DNA of 64,000 nt from Prochlorococcus sp. AG-442-M23 (GCA_003209655.1 QCPW01000001.1:62001-126000), one strand, 5' to 3'. Positions 24,800 through 36,235 are shown, counted from the first letter of the stretch. The notes: a model not told the origin generated them from the sequence alone. Numbers and translations: made by a program.

Positions 24800-25735
24800 T
24801 TAACCCCTACATTTATAAACTCCAAATTCCATTAAACCTTTTTTAAAAGCCCAATCCATTAACAATATTGTAGGGATCTCTCTTATAGACTTAACTATTG
24901 CTCCTGGACCAAGAGTTAAGATTGCATTTGGCCTTCTAATTCCCTCAAATACTGAATCAAACCAAGATGGATTTGTAAATGAATTCCAATTATCGCAAAT
25001 GACTTGACCTGAACTATTTTTATTTTTGCTCAATATACTACTAAATTCATTAATACTCATAAATTTAGGGTGTACCCACTGTTCGAGCAGTTGTTTTAAG
25101 ATTATTTTTTCAAGCATTGAGGGGGGATGTTTTCTAAAATCCCTTGAATTCCAATCAGCCAAAGCTAAATAACCTCCAGGTCTCAAAGTTCTTAACATTT
25201 GATCTGCAAATTTAGTTTTGTTATTCATATGGGCTCCTGCCTCAACACTCCAAATCCCATCAAATGCTCCATCTTCAAATTTCAAATCCAAAGCATCCAT
25301 AACTTTGAAATTGCATTTACATTCATAGGGTGTAAGCTCTATAGCTCTTTTTACTTGAGCCGGACTAATAGTTATCCCAGTTACATTAAATCCATAATAA
25401 TTCGCGAGTATTCTAGAACTTCCACCTATTCCGCATCCAACATCCAAAACCCTAGAACCCCTTGGTAATTTATCTAAACCACTCCAACTTACTAGCTCAT
25501 GTACGAAGCGCACTTTAGCCTCTCTAAAATCAATAGATTTCTTTGGAGGATAGAAACCTAAATGTATGTGCTCGCCCCACAATCTTTCTAGTAATTTATC
25601 TTGTGTCCATGAGTCATAAGCTGAAGCTACTGTTCCAGATGAAATATATTTTCTAGCATTAATCCTCCAAAATATTAAACATGAAAAAAATAAAACTAAT
25701 ACAAAAAAAACAGAGAAAATTAAAAATGTAGACAT
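24800..25735 (-). CDS. MPBQ/MSBQ-type quinone methyltransferase, membrane-anchored
   Basis: A 311-residue SAM methyltransferase with an N-terminal transmembrane anchor (FLIFSVFFVLVLFFSCLIFW) and a class I core with the SAM-binding motif VLDVGCGIGGSSRIL, then LKFEDGAFDGIWSVEAGAHMNNK. The anchor plus core matches cyanobacterial 2-methyl-6-phytyl/solanyl-benzoquinone methyltransferases of tocopherol and plastoquinone synthesis; a related methyltransferase substrate cannot be excluded. Its ATG follows the stop of the upstream LON-domain gene with no gap. Confidence 0.83.
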   Translation of the reverse strand: MSTFLIFSVFFVLVLFFSCLIFWRINARKYISSGTVASAYDSWTQDKLLERLWGEHIHLGFYPPKKSIDFREAKVRFVHELVSWSGLDKLPRGSRVLDVGCGIGGSSRILANYYGFNVTGITISPAQVKRAIELTPYECKCNFKVMDALDLKFEDGAFDGIWSVEAGAHMNNKTKFADQMLRTLRPGGYLALADWNSRDFRKHPPSMLEKIILKQLLEQWVHPKFMSINEFSSILSKNKNSSGQVICDNWNSFTNPSWFDSVFEGIRRPNAILTLGPGAIVKSIREIPTILLMDWAFKKGLMEFGVYKCRG

Positions 25736-26392
25736 TTAGTTTTCTTTAATATCAGGGAAGCTCTCTTTTAAAGCAGTTCTAGCTGCTAATTGTTTTCTGG
25801 TATGGTCTAACATTTCAAACTCTCTTTGCAAACGTGTATGAGTATTCCTTTCTTCTAAAAGTCTTTGCTGCTCGTCAGCAACCGGTCCGCCTAAGTGAGC
25901 ACCGATCCAAAAAGATAGTTCCATTGGATTGTCAGGCAACCTATCAGGAAGAACTTTTTGAGAATTTGTTAGTTTACTAGTTAATGTAACTACATCATTT
26001 AATGCTTGAGTAACTGAATCTTTTAAAAGATCCAAGCTTTGGAAACTTTCAATGTTTTCATCTGTAATCCAACTAACCATTGCAGAGCAATAAGGGGTTG
26101 AGCGTACAATTTCTAAAACTTGAAATCTTTGTTGACCTAATGTGATTATGTTACTTCTACCATCTTCAGCTGTTTGATGTTTGATTATTTGTGCACAACA
26201 GCCAACATTAGCCATACTCTTTGTATTAGGATCCCACTTAATTACTCCAAACATTGAATCTGTTTCAAGTACAGATTTGAGCATAATCCTATATCTTGAT
26301 TCAAAAATATGTAATGGTAAAACTTCTTGAGGGAAAAGAACAACTTCTGGTAGAGGGAATAATGGTAATTCCCTTACTGAAAGCTCTCCCAT
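25736..26392 (-). CDS. LON substrate-binding-domain protein
   Basis: A 218-residue protein made only of the Lon N-terminal (LAN) domain, starting with ELPLFPLPEVVLFPQEVLPLHIFESRYRIML; there is no AAA+ or protease domain, so it is not a Lon protease. Stand-alone copies are common in cyanobacteria and their role is unknown. It lies 57 bp after rpsJ and its stop directly abuts the methyltransferase ATG, so it may be read through from the str operon. Confidence 0.88.
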   Translation of the reverse strand: MGELSVRELPLFPLPEVVLFPQEVLPLHIFESRYRIMLKSVLETDSMFGVIKWDPNTKSMANVGCCAQIIKHQTAEDGRSNIITLGQQRFQVLEIVRSTPYCSAMVSWITDENIESFQSLDLLKDSVTQALNDVVTLTSKLTNSQKVLPDRLPDNPMELSFWIGAHLGGPVADEQQRLLEERNTHTRLQREFEMLDHTRKQLAARTALKESFPDIKEN

Positions 26393-26449
26393 TTAAACCT
26401 CTTTTTATATGCTCTTATATTAGTAAATTAAACTTCTATTCGGGCTTAC

Positions 26450-26770
26450 TTATAATTTAACTTCTATATCAACACCGCTAGGAAGATCTAATTTCATTAA
26501 AGCATCAATGGTTTTGGCGGAAGGACTATAAATATCAATGATCCTTCTATGAGTTCTGGTCTCAAAATGCTCTCGAGAATCCTTATCTACATGAGGGGAC
26601 CTTAAAACACAATAAATTTTTCTCTTTGTTGGTAAAGGGATAGGTCCTATAGCTGAAGCAGCAGTAGTATCAGCTGTTTGAATAATTTTGTCGCAAGATA
26701 AATCAAGCATTCTTCTATCAAACGCTTTCAATCTTATACGAATTTTTTGTTGAGCCAGTGTAGCTGTCAT
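26450..26770 (-). CDS. rpsJ: 30S ribosomal protein S10
   Basis: A 106-residue S10 ([68 protein letters not shown]). It is the last ribosomal gene of the str cluster here, 104 bp after tuf. A strong hairpin in that gap suggests that rpsJ is expressed at a different level from tuf. In E. coli S10 heads another operon; the placement after tuf is the cyanobacterial arrangement. Confidence 0.98.
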   Translation of the reverse strand: MTATLAQQKIRIRLKAFDRRMLDLSCDKIIQTADTTAASAIGPIPLPTKRKIYCVLRSPHVDKDSREHFETRTHRRIIDIYSPSAKTIDALMKLDLPSGVDIEVKL

Positions 26771-26790
26771 AATTTACATTAATCTCTTTG

Positions 26791-26818
26791 TAAAAGGGTT
26801 ATTGAGAACCAATAACCC
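26791..26818 (-). terminator. Hairpin with T-tract between tuf and rpsJ
   Basis: A perfect 9-bp stem (GGGTTATTG / CAATAACCC, 26796-26804 and 26810-26818) with a 5-nt loop. On the minus strand it is followed by TTTT. It sits after tuf and before rpsJ, so it is a candidate intrinsic terminator or attenuator that lowers rpsJ relative to tuf. The short T-tract makes partial read-through likely. Confidence 0.55.
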
Positions 26819-26874
26819 ATATCTCTTATTTTATATTTTAGATTATTAAAGGTTAACTTCGTAAAATAAGAGGA

Positions 26875-28074
26875 TTATTCAATAATTTTAGAAACAACCC
26901 CAGCTCCAATGGTACGTCCACCTTCACGAATAGCAAAACGCATACCTTGTTCAATCGCAACTGGACAAATTAGTTCTCCAGTCATTTTTATTCTGTCACC
27001 TGGCATAACCATTTCTACATTAGAACCATCATCGGAAGTAAAGGCTGTAATTTGTCCAGTCACATCTGTAGTTCTTATATAAAATTGTGGTCTATATCCA
27101 GCAAAGAAAGGGGTATGTCTCCCACCTTCTTCTTTTTTAAGAACATAAACTTCCCCTTCGAATTTTGTATGAGGGGTAATTGAACCTTTTTTAACAAGTA
27201 CCATACCCCTCTCAATATCTTCTTTTTGAACACCACGTAAGAGTAATCCAACATTGTCTCCAGCCATACCTTCATCAAGAAGCTTACGGAACATCTCAAC
27301 TCCAGTAACAGTAGTCAATCTTGTATCTCTTATTCCAACAATTTCAACTTCCTCACCAACTTTTACTTTACCTCTTTCTATTCGACCTGTAGCAACTGTT
27401 CCTCTTCCAGTTATAGAGAAAACATCTTCTACTGCCATCAAAAATGGCTTATCAACTTCTCTTTCAGGTTCAGGAATGCTAGCATCAACAGCAGTCATTA
27501 ATTCTTCGATTTTAGATTCCCAAGTAGAATCTCCTTCTAATGCTTTTAAACCAGAAACTTGAACGATGGGTATATCATCACCTGGGAAATCATAACTATC
27601 AAGTAGTTCTCTAATTTCCATTTCTACAAGTTCAATGATTTCTTCATCATCAACCATGTCGCATTTATTTAATGCAACCACTAAAGCAGGAACTCCAACT
27701 TGTTTAGCTAGAAGAATATGCTCTTTTGTTTGAGCCATAGGACCGTCTGTTGCAGCACAAACTAGAATTGCACCATCCATCTGAGCAGCCCCTGTGATCA
27801 TATTTTTTACATAATCAGCATGACCTGGGCAGTCAACGTGGGCGTAATGTCTCTCTGCAGTTTCATATTCAACGTGGGCAGTATTAATCGTAATGCCACG
27901 TTCTCTTTCTTCTGGAGCACCATCTATGTCTCCATAATCTTGTGCTTGAGCTTGACCTTTTTTAGCTAAAACATTTGTTATAGCAGCAGTCAGGGTTGTT
28001 TTTCCATGATCAACATGGCCGATAGTACCTATGTTGACATGTGGTTTGTTCCTTTCGAACTTCTCGCGGGCCAT
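26875..28074 (-). CDS. tuf: Elongation factor Tu
   Basis: EF-Tu, the GTPase that delivers aminoacyl-tRNA to the ribosome. The 399 residues have [10 protein letters not shown] (residues ~18-27), the RGITIN switch, [22 protein letters not shown] and the beta-barrel domains ([27 protein letters not shown]). Codon and base use are more GC-rich than neighbouring metabolic genes, as for highly expressed genes. It follows fusA by 42 bp. Confidence 0.99.
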   Translation of the reverse strand: MAREKFERNKPHVNIGTIGHVDHGKTTLTAAITNVLAKKGQAQAQDYGDIDGAPEERERGITINTAHVEYETAERHYAHVDCPGHADYVKNMITGAAQMDGAILVCAATDGPMAQTKEHILLAKQVGVPALVVALNKCDMVDDEEIIELVEMEIRELLDSYDFPGDDIPIVQVSGLKALEGDSTWESKIEELMTAVDASIPEPEREVDKPFLMAVEDVFSITGRGTVATGRIERGKVKVGEEVEIVGIRDTRLTTVTGVEMFRKLLDEGMAGDNVGLLLRGVQKEDIERGMVLVKKGSITPHTKFEGEVYVLKKEEGGRHTPFFAGYRPQFYIRTTDVTGQITAFTSDDGSNVEMVMPGDRIKMTGELICPVAIEQGMRFAIREGGRTIGAGVVSKIIE

Positions 28075-28116
28075 TTGAATTAAAGAATCGGGGTTTAAGA
28101 ATGTTTAGTTTAGAGA

Positions 28117-30192
28117 TCAGGAGTTGCCCTGATTCTTGGAAATGATAGCTTCAGCAACATTACGAGGAACTTCCTCATAATTTGCGAACTCCATTGAAAA
28201 TATACCCCGACCTTGAGTCATTGATCGGAGTTGAGTGGCATAGCCGAACATTTCGGCTAAAGGCACTTTGGCCTGTACTTTAGACAATCCATCATCAACG
28301 GATTGTCCTTCGACTTGACCTCTCCTTGAAGAGAGATCACCAATTACAGATCCAAGAAAATCATCAGGACTTTCGACCTCGACTTTCATCATAGGCTCTA
28401 AGAGGACAGGATTGCATTTTTTAACCCCATCTTTAAAAGCCATTGAACCTGCAATCTTGAAGGCCATTTCAGAAGAGTCTACATCGTGGAATGAACCATC
28501 GACTAGTGTTACTTTTACATCAATCAGCGGATAACCGGCAAGAACTCCTGATTCACAGGTTTCTTTCATACCATTTGAGGCTGGTCCAATAAATTCTTTA
28601 GGAACAGTTCCACCAACAATTTTGTTAACAAATTCAAACCCTTTTCCAACTTCAGCAGGTTCCATTTCAATAATTACATGTCCATATTGACCTTTACCTC
28701 CAGTTTGTCTTGCATATTTACCTTCACCCCTAGAACTTGATCTTATTGTTTCTCTATAAGAAACTTGAGGAGCGCCAATATTAGCCTCAACTTTAAATTC
28801 TCTCAGCATCCTATCAACAAGTATTTCTAAATGTAATTCACCCATACCTGCTATGACAGTTTGATTGGTCTCATTATCAGTACTCACTCTAAAAGTTGGA
28901 TCTTCTTCAGATAATGCTTGTAAAGCTTTAGAAAGCTTTTCCATATCTCCTTTGGTTTTCGGTTCAACAGCAACTGAAATTACAGGTTCAGGAATAAACA
29001 GTGTTTCCAAAACTATAGGGTCATCTGTATTACATAAGGTGTCACCTGTTGTTGTATTCTTCAACCCCAAAACAGCACCTAAATCACCTGCTCTTAATTC
29101 GTCAACTTCTTCCCTCTCATCTGCTTTTAAGATTACTAATCTAGAAATTCTTTCTTTAGCGTCCTTCGTTGAATTCATAACATAACTACCTTTTGACAGG
29201 ACTCCAGAGTACATTCTTACAAAAGTTAATTTCCCATAAGGATCAGACATTACTTTGAAAGCTAATGCACTGAAAGGAGCATTGTCGTCAGATGGTCTAA
29301 TATCTTCTTTCCCATTTGGTAAAACACCCTGAATTGGTTTTACATCAACTGGAGCTGGTAAGTAATCAACTACTGCATCTAGAACTAATTGAACTCCTTT
29401 ATTTTTAAAGGCTGATCCACATAAAACAGGGACTAACCCATGTTTAAGAACTCCCTCTCTGATCCCTTTTTTTAATTGACTTTCAGTTAATTCTCCCTTT
29501 TCCAAAAATATTTCAATTAATTCTTCATCATTTTCTGCGACACTTTCCATTAATTTAGTTCTCCATTCTGAAGCTTCTTCCTTCATATCCTGTGGAATTG
29601 GAGCCTCTTCAATGTCAGTGCCTAAGTCATTTTTATATAAATAAGCTTTGTTACTTACCAAATCTATAATTCCTGTAAGATCACCCTCAGAACCAATCGG
29701 GAGCTGAATAGGGAAAGCATTTGCCTTCAAACGATCTTTAATTTGTTGATTAACTTTTAAGAAGTCTGCTCCTGTTCTATCCATCTTATTAACGAAAACC
29801 ATCCTTGGGACAGAATATCTATCAGCTTGTCTCCAAACAGTTTCTGACTGTGGCTGAACTCCTCCTACTGCGCAAAATACTGCTATGACTCCATCTAAAA
29901 CTCTCATTGATCTCTCAACTTCAATAGTAAAGTCAACGTGACCAGGAGTGTCAATAATATTGATTCTGTGATCCTGCCAACTTGTAGAAATAGCAGCAGC
30001 TGTGATAGTGATTCCTCTTTCTCTTTCTTGAGCCATCCAATCGGTTACAGCAGCACCATCATGAACTTCTCCAATTTTATGTACAACACCTGAATAAAAA
30101 AGTATTCTTTCAGTAGTAGTTGTTTTACCAGCATCAATATGAGCGGCTATACCGATATTCCTTACTCGTTCAAGGGGGAAGTCACGTGCCAA
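28117..30192 (-). CDS. fusA: Elongation factor G
   Basis: EF-G, the translocation GTPase, 691 residues. GTP-binding motifs are [35 protein letters not shown] and [10 protein letters not shown]; domains III-V follow ([43 protein letters not shown]). Length is normal. It lies between rpsG (103-bp gap) and tuf (42 bp) in the conserved str operon order. Confidence 0.99.
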   Translation of the reverse strand: MARDFPLERVRNIGIAAHIDAGKTTTTERILFYSGVVHKIGEVHDGAAVTDWMAQERERGITITAAAISTSWQDHRINIIDTPGHVDFTIEVERSMRVLDGVIAVFCAVGGVQPQSETVWRQADRYSVPRMVFVNKMDRTGADFLKVNQQIKDRLKANAFPIQLPIGSEGDLTGIIDLVSNKAYLYKNDLGTDIEEAPIPQDMKEEASEWRTKLMESVAENDEELIEIFLEKGELTESQLKKGIREGVLKHGLVPVLCGSAFKNKGVQLVLDAVVDYLPAPVDVKPIQGVLPNGKEDIRPSDDNAPFSALAFKVMSDPYGKLTFVRMYSGVLSKGSYVMNSTKDAKERISRLVILKADEREEVDELRAGDLGAVLGLKNTTTGDTLCNTDDPIVLETLFIPEPVISVAVEPKTKGDMEKLSKALQALSEEDPTFRVSTDNETNQTVIAGMGELHLEILVDRMLREFKVEANIGAPQVSYRETIRSSSRGEGKYARQTGGKGQYGHVIIEMEPAEVGKGFEFVNKIVGGTVPKEFIGPASNGMKETCESGVLAGYPLIDVKVTLVDGSFHDVDSSEMAFKIAGSMAFKDGVKKCNPVLLEPMMKVEVESPDDFLGSVIGDLSSRRGQVEGQSVDDGLSKVQAKVPLAEMFGYATQLRSMTQGRGIFSMEFANYEEVPRNVAEAIISKNQGNS

Positions 30193-30295
30193 TGTTAAAA
30201 CTCCAAATAGAATGAATTGCTTAATAGCTTCAGTTTATTTAGTAAAATAAACTTTCGTTTAATAATAGACTAATTCAGGACCATTTAGGTCGAAA

Positions 30296-30766
30296 TCAGT
30301 ATCTGTAATGAGCAAAAGCCTTATTAGCTTCTGCCATCTTATGTGTGTCTTCTCTTTTCTTAACTGCGCTGCCAGTTTCATTAGCTGCATCCATTAATTC
30401 ACCGGCTAATTTTTGTGACATACTTTTTCCATTTCTTCCTCTTGCAAAAGTAACAAGCCATCTTAATGCCATTGCGGTTCCTCTTTCTTGACGAACTTCC
30501 ATAGGAACTTGATAGGTAGCACCGCCAACTCTTCTTGCTCTCACCTCAACTAAAGGGGTCGCATTCTTTACTGCTGTTTCAAATAACTCGACAGCATTTC
30601 CTCCTGTTCTTTCACTTATTAGTGAAAAAGCATCTGATAATATTTTCTGTGCAGTAGATTTTTTACCATGTTTCATCAATCTAGAAATCATCATTGATGC
30701 AAGACGACTATTAAATTGAGGATCTGGTAAAACCGGCCTTTTTACTGCTGCATTGCGACGGGACAT
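30296..30766 (-). CDS. rpsG: 30S ribosomal protein S7
   Basis: S7 nucleates assembly of the 30S head and contacts the tRNA exit site. The 156-residue protein has the family core ([73 protein letters not shown]). It follows rpsL by 26 bp. The 103-bp gap to fusA contains a perfect AT-rich inverted repeat (30232-30240 / 30245-30253) without a T-tract. Confidence 0.98.
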   Translation of the reverse strand: MSRRNAAVKRPVLPDPQFNSRLASMMISRLMKHGKKSTAQKILSDAFSLISERTGGNAVELFETAVKNATPLVEVRARRVGGATYQVPMEVRQERGTAMALRWLVTFARGRNGKSMSQKLAGELMDAANETGSAVKKREDTHKMAEANKAFAHYRY

Positions 30767-30792
30767 ATTAAAAAAGAATTGATGTAAAAAAA

Positions 30793-31170
30793 TTAATCAT
30801 TTTTAGGAGTTTTTGCTCCATACTTAGATCTGGACTGACGTCTATCCTTGACTCCTGCAGTATCTAAAGTTCCTCTTATTATATGATATCTCACTCCTGG
30901 TAAATCCTTAACTCTTCCTCCTCTTAGCAAAACAACAGAATGTTCCTGTAAATTATGTCCTATTCCTGGAATGTATGCTGTAACTTCAAAGCCTGAAGTT
31001 AATCTAACTCTCGCAACTTTTCTTAATGCAGAGTTAGGTTTCTTAGGAGTGGATGTATAAACTCTTGTACAAACACCCCTTCTCTCTGGACAAGACTTTA
31101 GTGCAGGAGATTTAGTTTTTCTTGTCAGACGTTTTCTTTCTGATCCAATTAATTGGGAAATGGTCGGCAT
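30793..31170 (-). CDS. rpsL: 30S ribosomal protein S12
   Basis: S12 is a decoding-centre protein, 125 residues here. The streptomycin-relevant segments are [20 protein letters not shown] and [26 protein letters not shown]. It is first in the rpsL-rpsG-fusA-tuf-rpsJ cluster; its promoter must lie in the 195-bp AT-rich gap shared with the divergent glutamate synthase gene. Confidence 0.98.
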   Translation of the reverse strand: MPTISQLIGSERKRLTRKTKSPALKSCPERRGVCTRVYTSTPKKPNSALRKVARVRLTSGFEVTAYIPGIGHNLQEHSVVLLRGGRVKDLPGVRYHIIRGTLDTAGVKDRRQSRSKYGAKTPKND

Positions 31171-31365
31171 CTAAATATTTATAAAAAAAATATATATCCA
31201 AATATCATAACCTTTAACGAGTCAGATCTAAAGTTTTTTCCGTTTTTTATTATTTTAAAATTGAAATTGAAATTTGTTTAGTAATTCTTTATCTTTTTTA
31301 GTTTTATTTTGATATTTATTTTTATAATGAAAATAAATTAAATATTTTATATAGTTAAATAATCT

Positions 31366-34300
31366 ATGTTAGATAATATCAAAAAGCCATATCAAGATAG
31401 TTATTCTCCAAATGGAATTATTGGAGAGAAAGACGCGTGTGGGGTAGGTTTCATAGCAAATGTTGAAGGTAAAGAAAGTAATTGGATACTAAAACAATCT
31501 CTCAAAGGACTTAATTGTATGGAGCACAGAGGAGGATGTGGGGGAGACAGTGACTCAGGAGATGGAGCTGGAATTTTATGTTCTATTCCTTGGACATTTC
31601 TAGATAGAGAAATGAAACTAGTTAACGAACCTCATGAGATGAGAGGTTTGGGTATGATTTTTATGCCAAAAGATGAATTAAAAGTCAAAGAATCAAAATT
31701 TATATGTGACGAAGAAGCTAAAAAACTTAATTTCACAAAAACATTTTGGAGAAGTGTACCAGTCAAATATGAAACATTGGGAAATTTAGCGAAATCAAAC
31801 GCTCCATCTATAAGTCAATGGATCATTTATTTAGATAAAAAAGATTGTCAAGATATCGAGATGCGCTTATTTCAACTTAGAAAAAGAATTGAAAAAAGGA
31901 TAAGAGATAACACAAAAAATGCCGTCGGAGATTGTGAATTTTATTTCGCATCTCTTAGTTCCAAAACAGTAGTCTACAAAGGGATGGTTAGATCTGAAGT
32001 TTTATCAGATTTTTACGAAGACTTAAAGAATGAAGATTTTAAAGTTTCATTTTCTGTTTATCATCGAAGATTTAGCACAAACACCTTACCAAAATGGCCT
32101 CTTGCACAACCAATGAGATTTTTAGGTCATAATGGAGAAATCAATACTCTCCTTGGAAATATTAATTGGGCTAAAGCATCAGAAACTCATATCGATGAGT
32201 ACTGGGGAGAACTTTCTAAAGACATCAAACCAATAGTTGATATTAATAAAAGTGATTCCTCAAATCTTGATGCAACTCTAGAAATTAATATTCGTTCAGG
32301 AAAAGCAATAACTGATTCTTTATTGGGACTTGTTCCAGAAGCATTTAGAGATCAACCTGAACTTGAACATAGAGATGATATAAAAGCTTTTTATGAATAT
32401 TCAGCTAGTCTTCAAGAAGCATGGGACGGTCCAGCTCTCTTAGTATTTGCAGATGGTAATTTTGTTGGCGCAACTCTAGATAGAAATGGCTTAAGACCTG
32501 CAAGATATTCGATTACAAATGATGGATTTGTGATAATGGGTTCAGAAACAGGAGTAGTAGATCTTGAAGAAAATAGAGTTACAGAAAAGGGACGTTTAGG
32601 CCCTGGTCAAATGCTAGCAGTAGATTTTTTCAATCATAAAATTTTGAGAAATTGGGAGGTAAAATCAGAGGCCGCTAAGAGGGAAAACTATCAAAAATTG
32701 CTAAATCAAAGAATTATAAAGCTTAAAAAAAATGAATGGTCTAATATTTGTTTTTTCAAAGATTTTGAATTGCTTCAGCAGCAAACAGCTTTTGGTTTTT
32801 CTTCGGAGGATAATGATCTAATTCTTGATTCAATGGCTTCTCTTTCTAAAGAACCAACTTATTGCATGGGTGATGATATCCCATTAGCTGTACTCTCTTC
32901 AAAGCCTCATATTTTATACGATTACTTTAAACAAAGATTCGCTCAAGTTACTAACCCTCCAATAGATCCTTTGAGAGAAAAATTAGTAATGAGTTTAGAA
33001 ATGCATCTTGGTGAAAGATGCTCCCCTTTTGAGACAAAAAATATTAAGCCTTTTATTCATCTAAAAAGTCCAATTATTAATGAACAAGAACTAGTTTCAA
33101 TAAAAGAGTCAAAAATTAAATCAAAAACAATTTCAAGTTTATTTAATATTGAAGAAGGTATCAAAGGTTTTGAAAAAAAAATAGAAGAAATATGTAACTT
33201 AAGCGAGATCGCAATCAATGAAGGGTGTTCTTTAATTATTATTTCTGACAAAGGAGTTAATTCAAAAAAAAGTTTTGTTCCTCCTTTACTAGCTGTAGGT
33301 GCAATTCATCATTTTCTTCTTAAAAAAGAAATAAGATTAAAAGCTTCTCTAATAATCGAAACTGGACAATGCTGGAGTACGCATCACTTAGCATGTTTAA
33401 TTGGTTATGGAGTTAGCGCTGTTTGCCCATGGTTAACACTTGAATCTGGAAGACATTGGTTACAACATCCAAAAACTCAAAAACTTATAGCTAGTAACAA
33501 AATAAATCCGCTAACTTGTGATGAAGTACAGAAAAATATCAAAAAAGCCCTGGAAGATGGACTAAGAAAGATACTTTCTAAAATAGGAATTTCTCTTTTA
33601 TCTAGTTATCATGGTGCTCAAATTTTTGAAGCTGTAGGTATAGGTTCTGATTTAATAAAAATAGCCTTCAATGGAACAACAAGTCGAATTGCAGGAATTA
33701 CACTCAAAGAACTTGCAAATGAATCACTTGCAATACATGCGAAGGCTTACCCAGAAATAGATTTAAAAAAATTAGAATTTCTAGGATTTGTTCAATTTAG
33801 AAATAATGGGGAATATCATTCTAATAACCCCGAAATGTCTAAAGTTTTACATTCCGCTCTAAAGCAAGGTCCAGGATACGACCACTTTGAGACCTATAAA
33901 ACCTTAATGAGAAATAGACCTATCACCTCTTTAAGAGATTTATTAACAATTAACTCAAAAAGAAAAAGTATTCCATTAGATCAGGTTGAAAGTGTTGAAT
34001 CAATATGTAAACGGTTTTGCACAGGAGGTATGAGTTTAGGTGCATTATCAAGAGAAGCACATGAAGTATTAGCAGTTGCAATGAATAGAATTGGAGGTAA
34101 AAGTAACAGCGGCGAAGGGGGAGAAGATCCTGCTCGTTTTAATGTGCTAAATGATATTGATGAAAATACTCAATCAGCTACATTACCTTTTATAAATGGT
34201 CTTAAAAATGGAGATACTGCCTGCTCAGCAATTAAACAAATCGCTTCTGGTAGATTTGGGGTAACTCCGGAATATCTAAGAAGTGGTAAGCAACTTGAAA

Positions 34301-35928
34301 TCAAAATGGCTCAAGGAGCTAAACCAGGGGAGGGGGGGCAATTACCTGGCCCGAAAGTTGATTCATATATTGCGAAACTAAGAAATAGCAAACCTGGAGT
34401 AGCATTAATATCTCCACCCCCTCATCATGATATTTATTCAATTGAAGATTTAGCACAGTTAATTCATGACTTGCACCAAGTGCATCCAAAAGCAAAAGTG
34501 AGTGTAAAACTTGTTTCTGAAATTGGAATAGGCACTATCGCTGCTGGAGTTAGCAAAGCCAATGCAGATGTAATACAAATTTCCGGACATGATGGTGGTA
34601 CTGGTGCTTCACCACTTAGTTCCATAAAACATGCTGGTTTACCATGGGAATTAGGTGTCGCAGAAGTCCATAAATCATTAATCGAAAATAATCTGAGAGA
34701 CAGAGTACTTTTAAGAACTGATGGAGGTCTTAAAACAGGGTGGGATGTTGTTATTGCAGCTATTTTAGGTGCTGAAGAGTATGGTTTTGGTTCAGTAGCA
34801 ATGATTGCTGAGGGCTGCATAATGGCTCGTGTTTGTCATACAAACAAATGTCCTGTAGGTGTTGCAACTCAAAAAGAAGAATTAAGAAAAAGGTTTAAAG
34901 GTTTACCTGACAATGTAGTTAATTTTTTCTTATACATTGCTGAAGAGATAAGACAAATAATGAGTAGTATTGGAGTTTCAAATATAGAGGAATTGATTGG
35001 TAATAATGAATTTTTAACAACAAGAGAGATAAGACTACCAAAAACTGAGAATATTGACCTTAGTTCTTTAATAAATAATAAAAACTTGGTTGGAGACAGG
35101 TCATGGTTAAAACATTCCCAAAATGCCCACACCAATGGATCTGTATTAGAGGATAAATTATTGTCTGATAATCACTTTACGAATGCTATTAAAACTCATG
35201 GAAAGTTAATTAAAGAAATTGAAATTAAAAATACAGATAGAAGTGTTTGCGCAAAAATATCAGGTGAAATTGCTTCAATATATGGCAATAATGGATTCAA
35301 TGGTGAACTAAATCTCAATTTCAAAGGATACGCTGGACAAAGTTTTGGGGCCTTTTTATTAAAAGGAATGAATATCCAGTTAATTGGAGAAGCAAATGAT
35401 TATGTGTGCAAAGGAATGAATGGTGGAGTACTTACTATTGTTCCTCCACAAGTAAGCGAGAATTCTTCGCAGCAAGTAATTTTGGGTAATACCTGTCTTT
35501 ATGGAGCAACAGGTGGTAAATTGTTTGCTTTAGGCAAATCCGGAGAAAGATTTGCAGTTAGAAATAGTGGAGCTACTGCGGTCACAGAAGGAGCAGGTGA
35601 CCATTGTTGTGAATATATGACTGGCGGCAAAATAATAATTTTAGGCTCAACAGGAAGAAATATTGGCGCGGGGATGACAGGTGGAATAGCTTATATACTT
35701 GACGAAAAAAATGATTTAGAAAAAAAAGTTAATAAGGAAATAGTCAGAATCTTTAAAATAACTAACACGAGACAAGAAGAGATCTTATTAGGAATTCTTG
35801 GAGAATATTATGAAAAAACCAAGAGCTTAAAAGCATTAAAAATAATTAAAGATTGGGATCATTTTAAAGAAATTTTCAAAATAATTGTCCCACCTAGTGA
35901 AGAAGAAATGCTTGGTCTTAAAAATTAA
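31366..35928 (+). CDS. glsF: Ferredoxin-dependent glutamate synthase
   Basis: GOGAT makes two glutamates from glutamine and 2-oxoglutarate with electrons from ferredoxin. The 1520-residue protein has a short leader ending at the catalytic Cys (residue 25, KDACGVGF) that becomes the N-terminus of the glutaminase domain (YHRRFSTNTLPKWPLAQPMRFLGHNGEINT). The FMN synthase domain follows (GEGGQLPGPKVDSYIAKLR, ISGHDGGTGASPLSSIKHAGLPWELG), then the 3Fe-4S cysteines in CIMARVCHTNKCPVG and a C-terminal beta-helix (GAGMTGGIAYI). No NADPH subunit gene is adjacent, consistent with the ferredoxin type. Confidence 0.97.
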   Translation: MLDNIKKPYQDSYSPNGIIGEKDACGVGFIANVEGKESNWILKQSLKGLNCMEHRGGCGGDSDSGDGAGILCSIPWTFLDREMKLVNEPHEMRGLGMIFMPKDELKVKESKFICDEEAKKLNFTKTFWRSVPVKYETLGNLAKSNAPSISQWIIYLDKKDCQDIEMRLFQLRKRIEKRIRDNTKNAVGDCEFYFASLSSKTVVYKGMVRSEVLSDFYEDLKNEDFKVSFSVYHRRFSTNTLPKWPLAQPMRFLGHNGEINTLLGNINWAKASETHIDEYWGELSKDIKPIVDINKSDSSNLDATLEINIRSGKAITDSLLGLVPEAFRDQPELEHRDDIKAFYEYSASLQEAWDGPALLVFADGNFVGATLDRNGLRPARYSITNDGFVIMGSETGVVDLEENRVTEKGRLGPGQMLAVDFFNHKILRNWEVKSEAAKRENYQKLLNQRIIKLKKNEWSNICFFKDFELLQQQTAFGFSSEDNDLILDSMASLSKEPTYCMGDDIPLAVLSSKPHILYDYFKQRFAQVTNPPIDPLREKLVMSLEMHLGERCSPFETKNIKPFIHLKSPIINEQELVSIKESKIKSKTISSLFNIEEGIKGFEKKIEEICNLSEIAINEGCSLIIISDKGVNSKKSFVPPLLAVGAIHHFLLKKEIRLKASLIIETGQCWSTHHLACLIGYGVSAVCPWLTLESGRHWLQHPKTQKLIASNKINPLTCDEVQKNIKKALEDGLRKILSKIGISLLSSYHGAQIFEAVGIGSDLIKIAFNGTTSRIAGITLKELANESLAIHAKAYPEIDLKKLEFLGFVQFRNNGEYHSNNPEMSKVLHSALKQGPGYDHFETYKTLMRNRPITSLRDLLTINSKRKSIPLDQVESVESICKRFCTGGMSLGALSREAHEVLAVAMNRIGGKSNSGEGGEDPARFNVLNDIDENTQSATLPFINGLKNGDTACSAIKQIASGRFGVTPEYLRSGKQLEIKMAQGAKPGEGGQLPGPKVDSYIAKLRNSKPGVALISPPPHHDIYSIEDLAQLIHDLHQVHPKAKVSVKLVSEIGIGTIAAGVSKANADVIQISGHDGGTGASPLSSIKHAGLPWELGVAEVHKSLIENNLRDRVLLRTDGGLKTGWDVVIAAILGAEEYGFGSVAMIAEGCIMARVCHTNKCPVGVATQKEELRKRFKGLPDNVVNFFLYIAEEIRQIMSSIGVSNIEELIGNNEFLTTREIRLPKTENIDLSSLINNKNLVGDRSWLKHSQNAHTNGSVLEDKLLSDNHFTNAIKTHGKLIKEIEIKNTDRSVCAKISGEIASIYGNNGFNGELNLNFKGYAGQSFGAFLLKGMNIQLIGEANDYVCKGMNGGVLTIVPPQVSENSSQQVILGNTCLYGATGGKLFALGKSGERFAVRNSGATAVTEGAGDHCCEYMTGGKIIILGSTGRNIGAGMTGGIAYILDEKNDLEKKVNKEIVRIFKITNTRQEEILLGILGEYYEKTKSLKALKIIKDWDHFKEIFKIIVPPSEEEMLGLKN

Positions 35929-35931
35929 TGA

Positions 35932-36225
35932 ATGCCTATTTTTATAAAGACTGAACTCATAAAAAACGAATACCTAATTCAAAAAGATTTTAAAAATAAA
36001 ATAATTAATGAACATATAAAATGGATAAAAAATTTAAAGAAAAAAGGAATAAATATCAAAAGCGGATTTTTAGTGGATGAATTAAAACTAGCAGGCGCAG
36101 GAGGACTACTAATTATTGAAATTGATACATATCAAGATGCGCTAAAAATAATAAAAACTGACCCAATGATAAAAAATAATCTAGTTAAATGGAAATTAAA
36201 CGAATGGATTGATATTACAGAATAA
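35932..36225 (+). CDS. YciI family protein
   Basis: A 97-residue protein with a ferredoxin-like (dimeric alpha-beta barrel) YciI fold: HIKWIKNLKKKGINIKSGFLVDE, GGLLIIEIDTYQDALKIIKTDPMIKNNLVKWKLNEW. The acidic and histidine residues of the family pocket are present, but the reaction is unknown. It starts 3 bp after glsF and is surely co-transcribed. Only 10 bp separate its stop from that of convergent lipA. Confidence 0.8.
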   Translation: MPIFIKTELIKNEYLIQKDFKNKIINEHIKWIKNLKKKGINIKSGFLVDELKLAGAGGLLIIEIDTYQDALKIIKTDPMIKNNLVKWKLNEWIDITE

Positions 36226-36235
36226 AAAAAATTAA

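Noticed and set aside
30232-30253. 9-bp AT-rich inverted repeat between rpsG and fusA
   Set aside because: No T-tract follows on the transcribed strand and the stem is almost all A/T; cannot be called a terminator.
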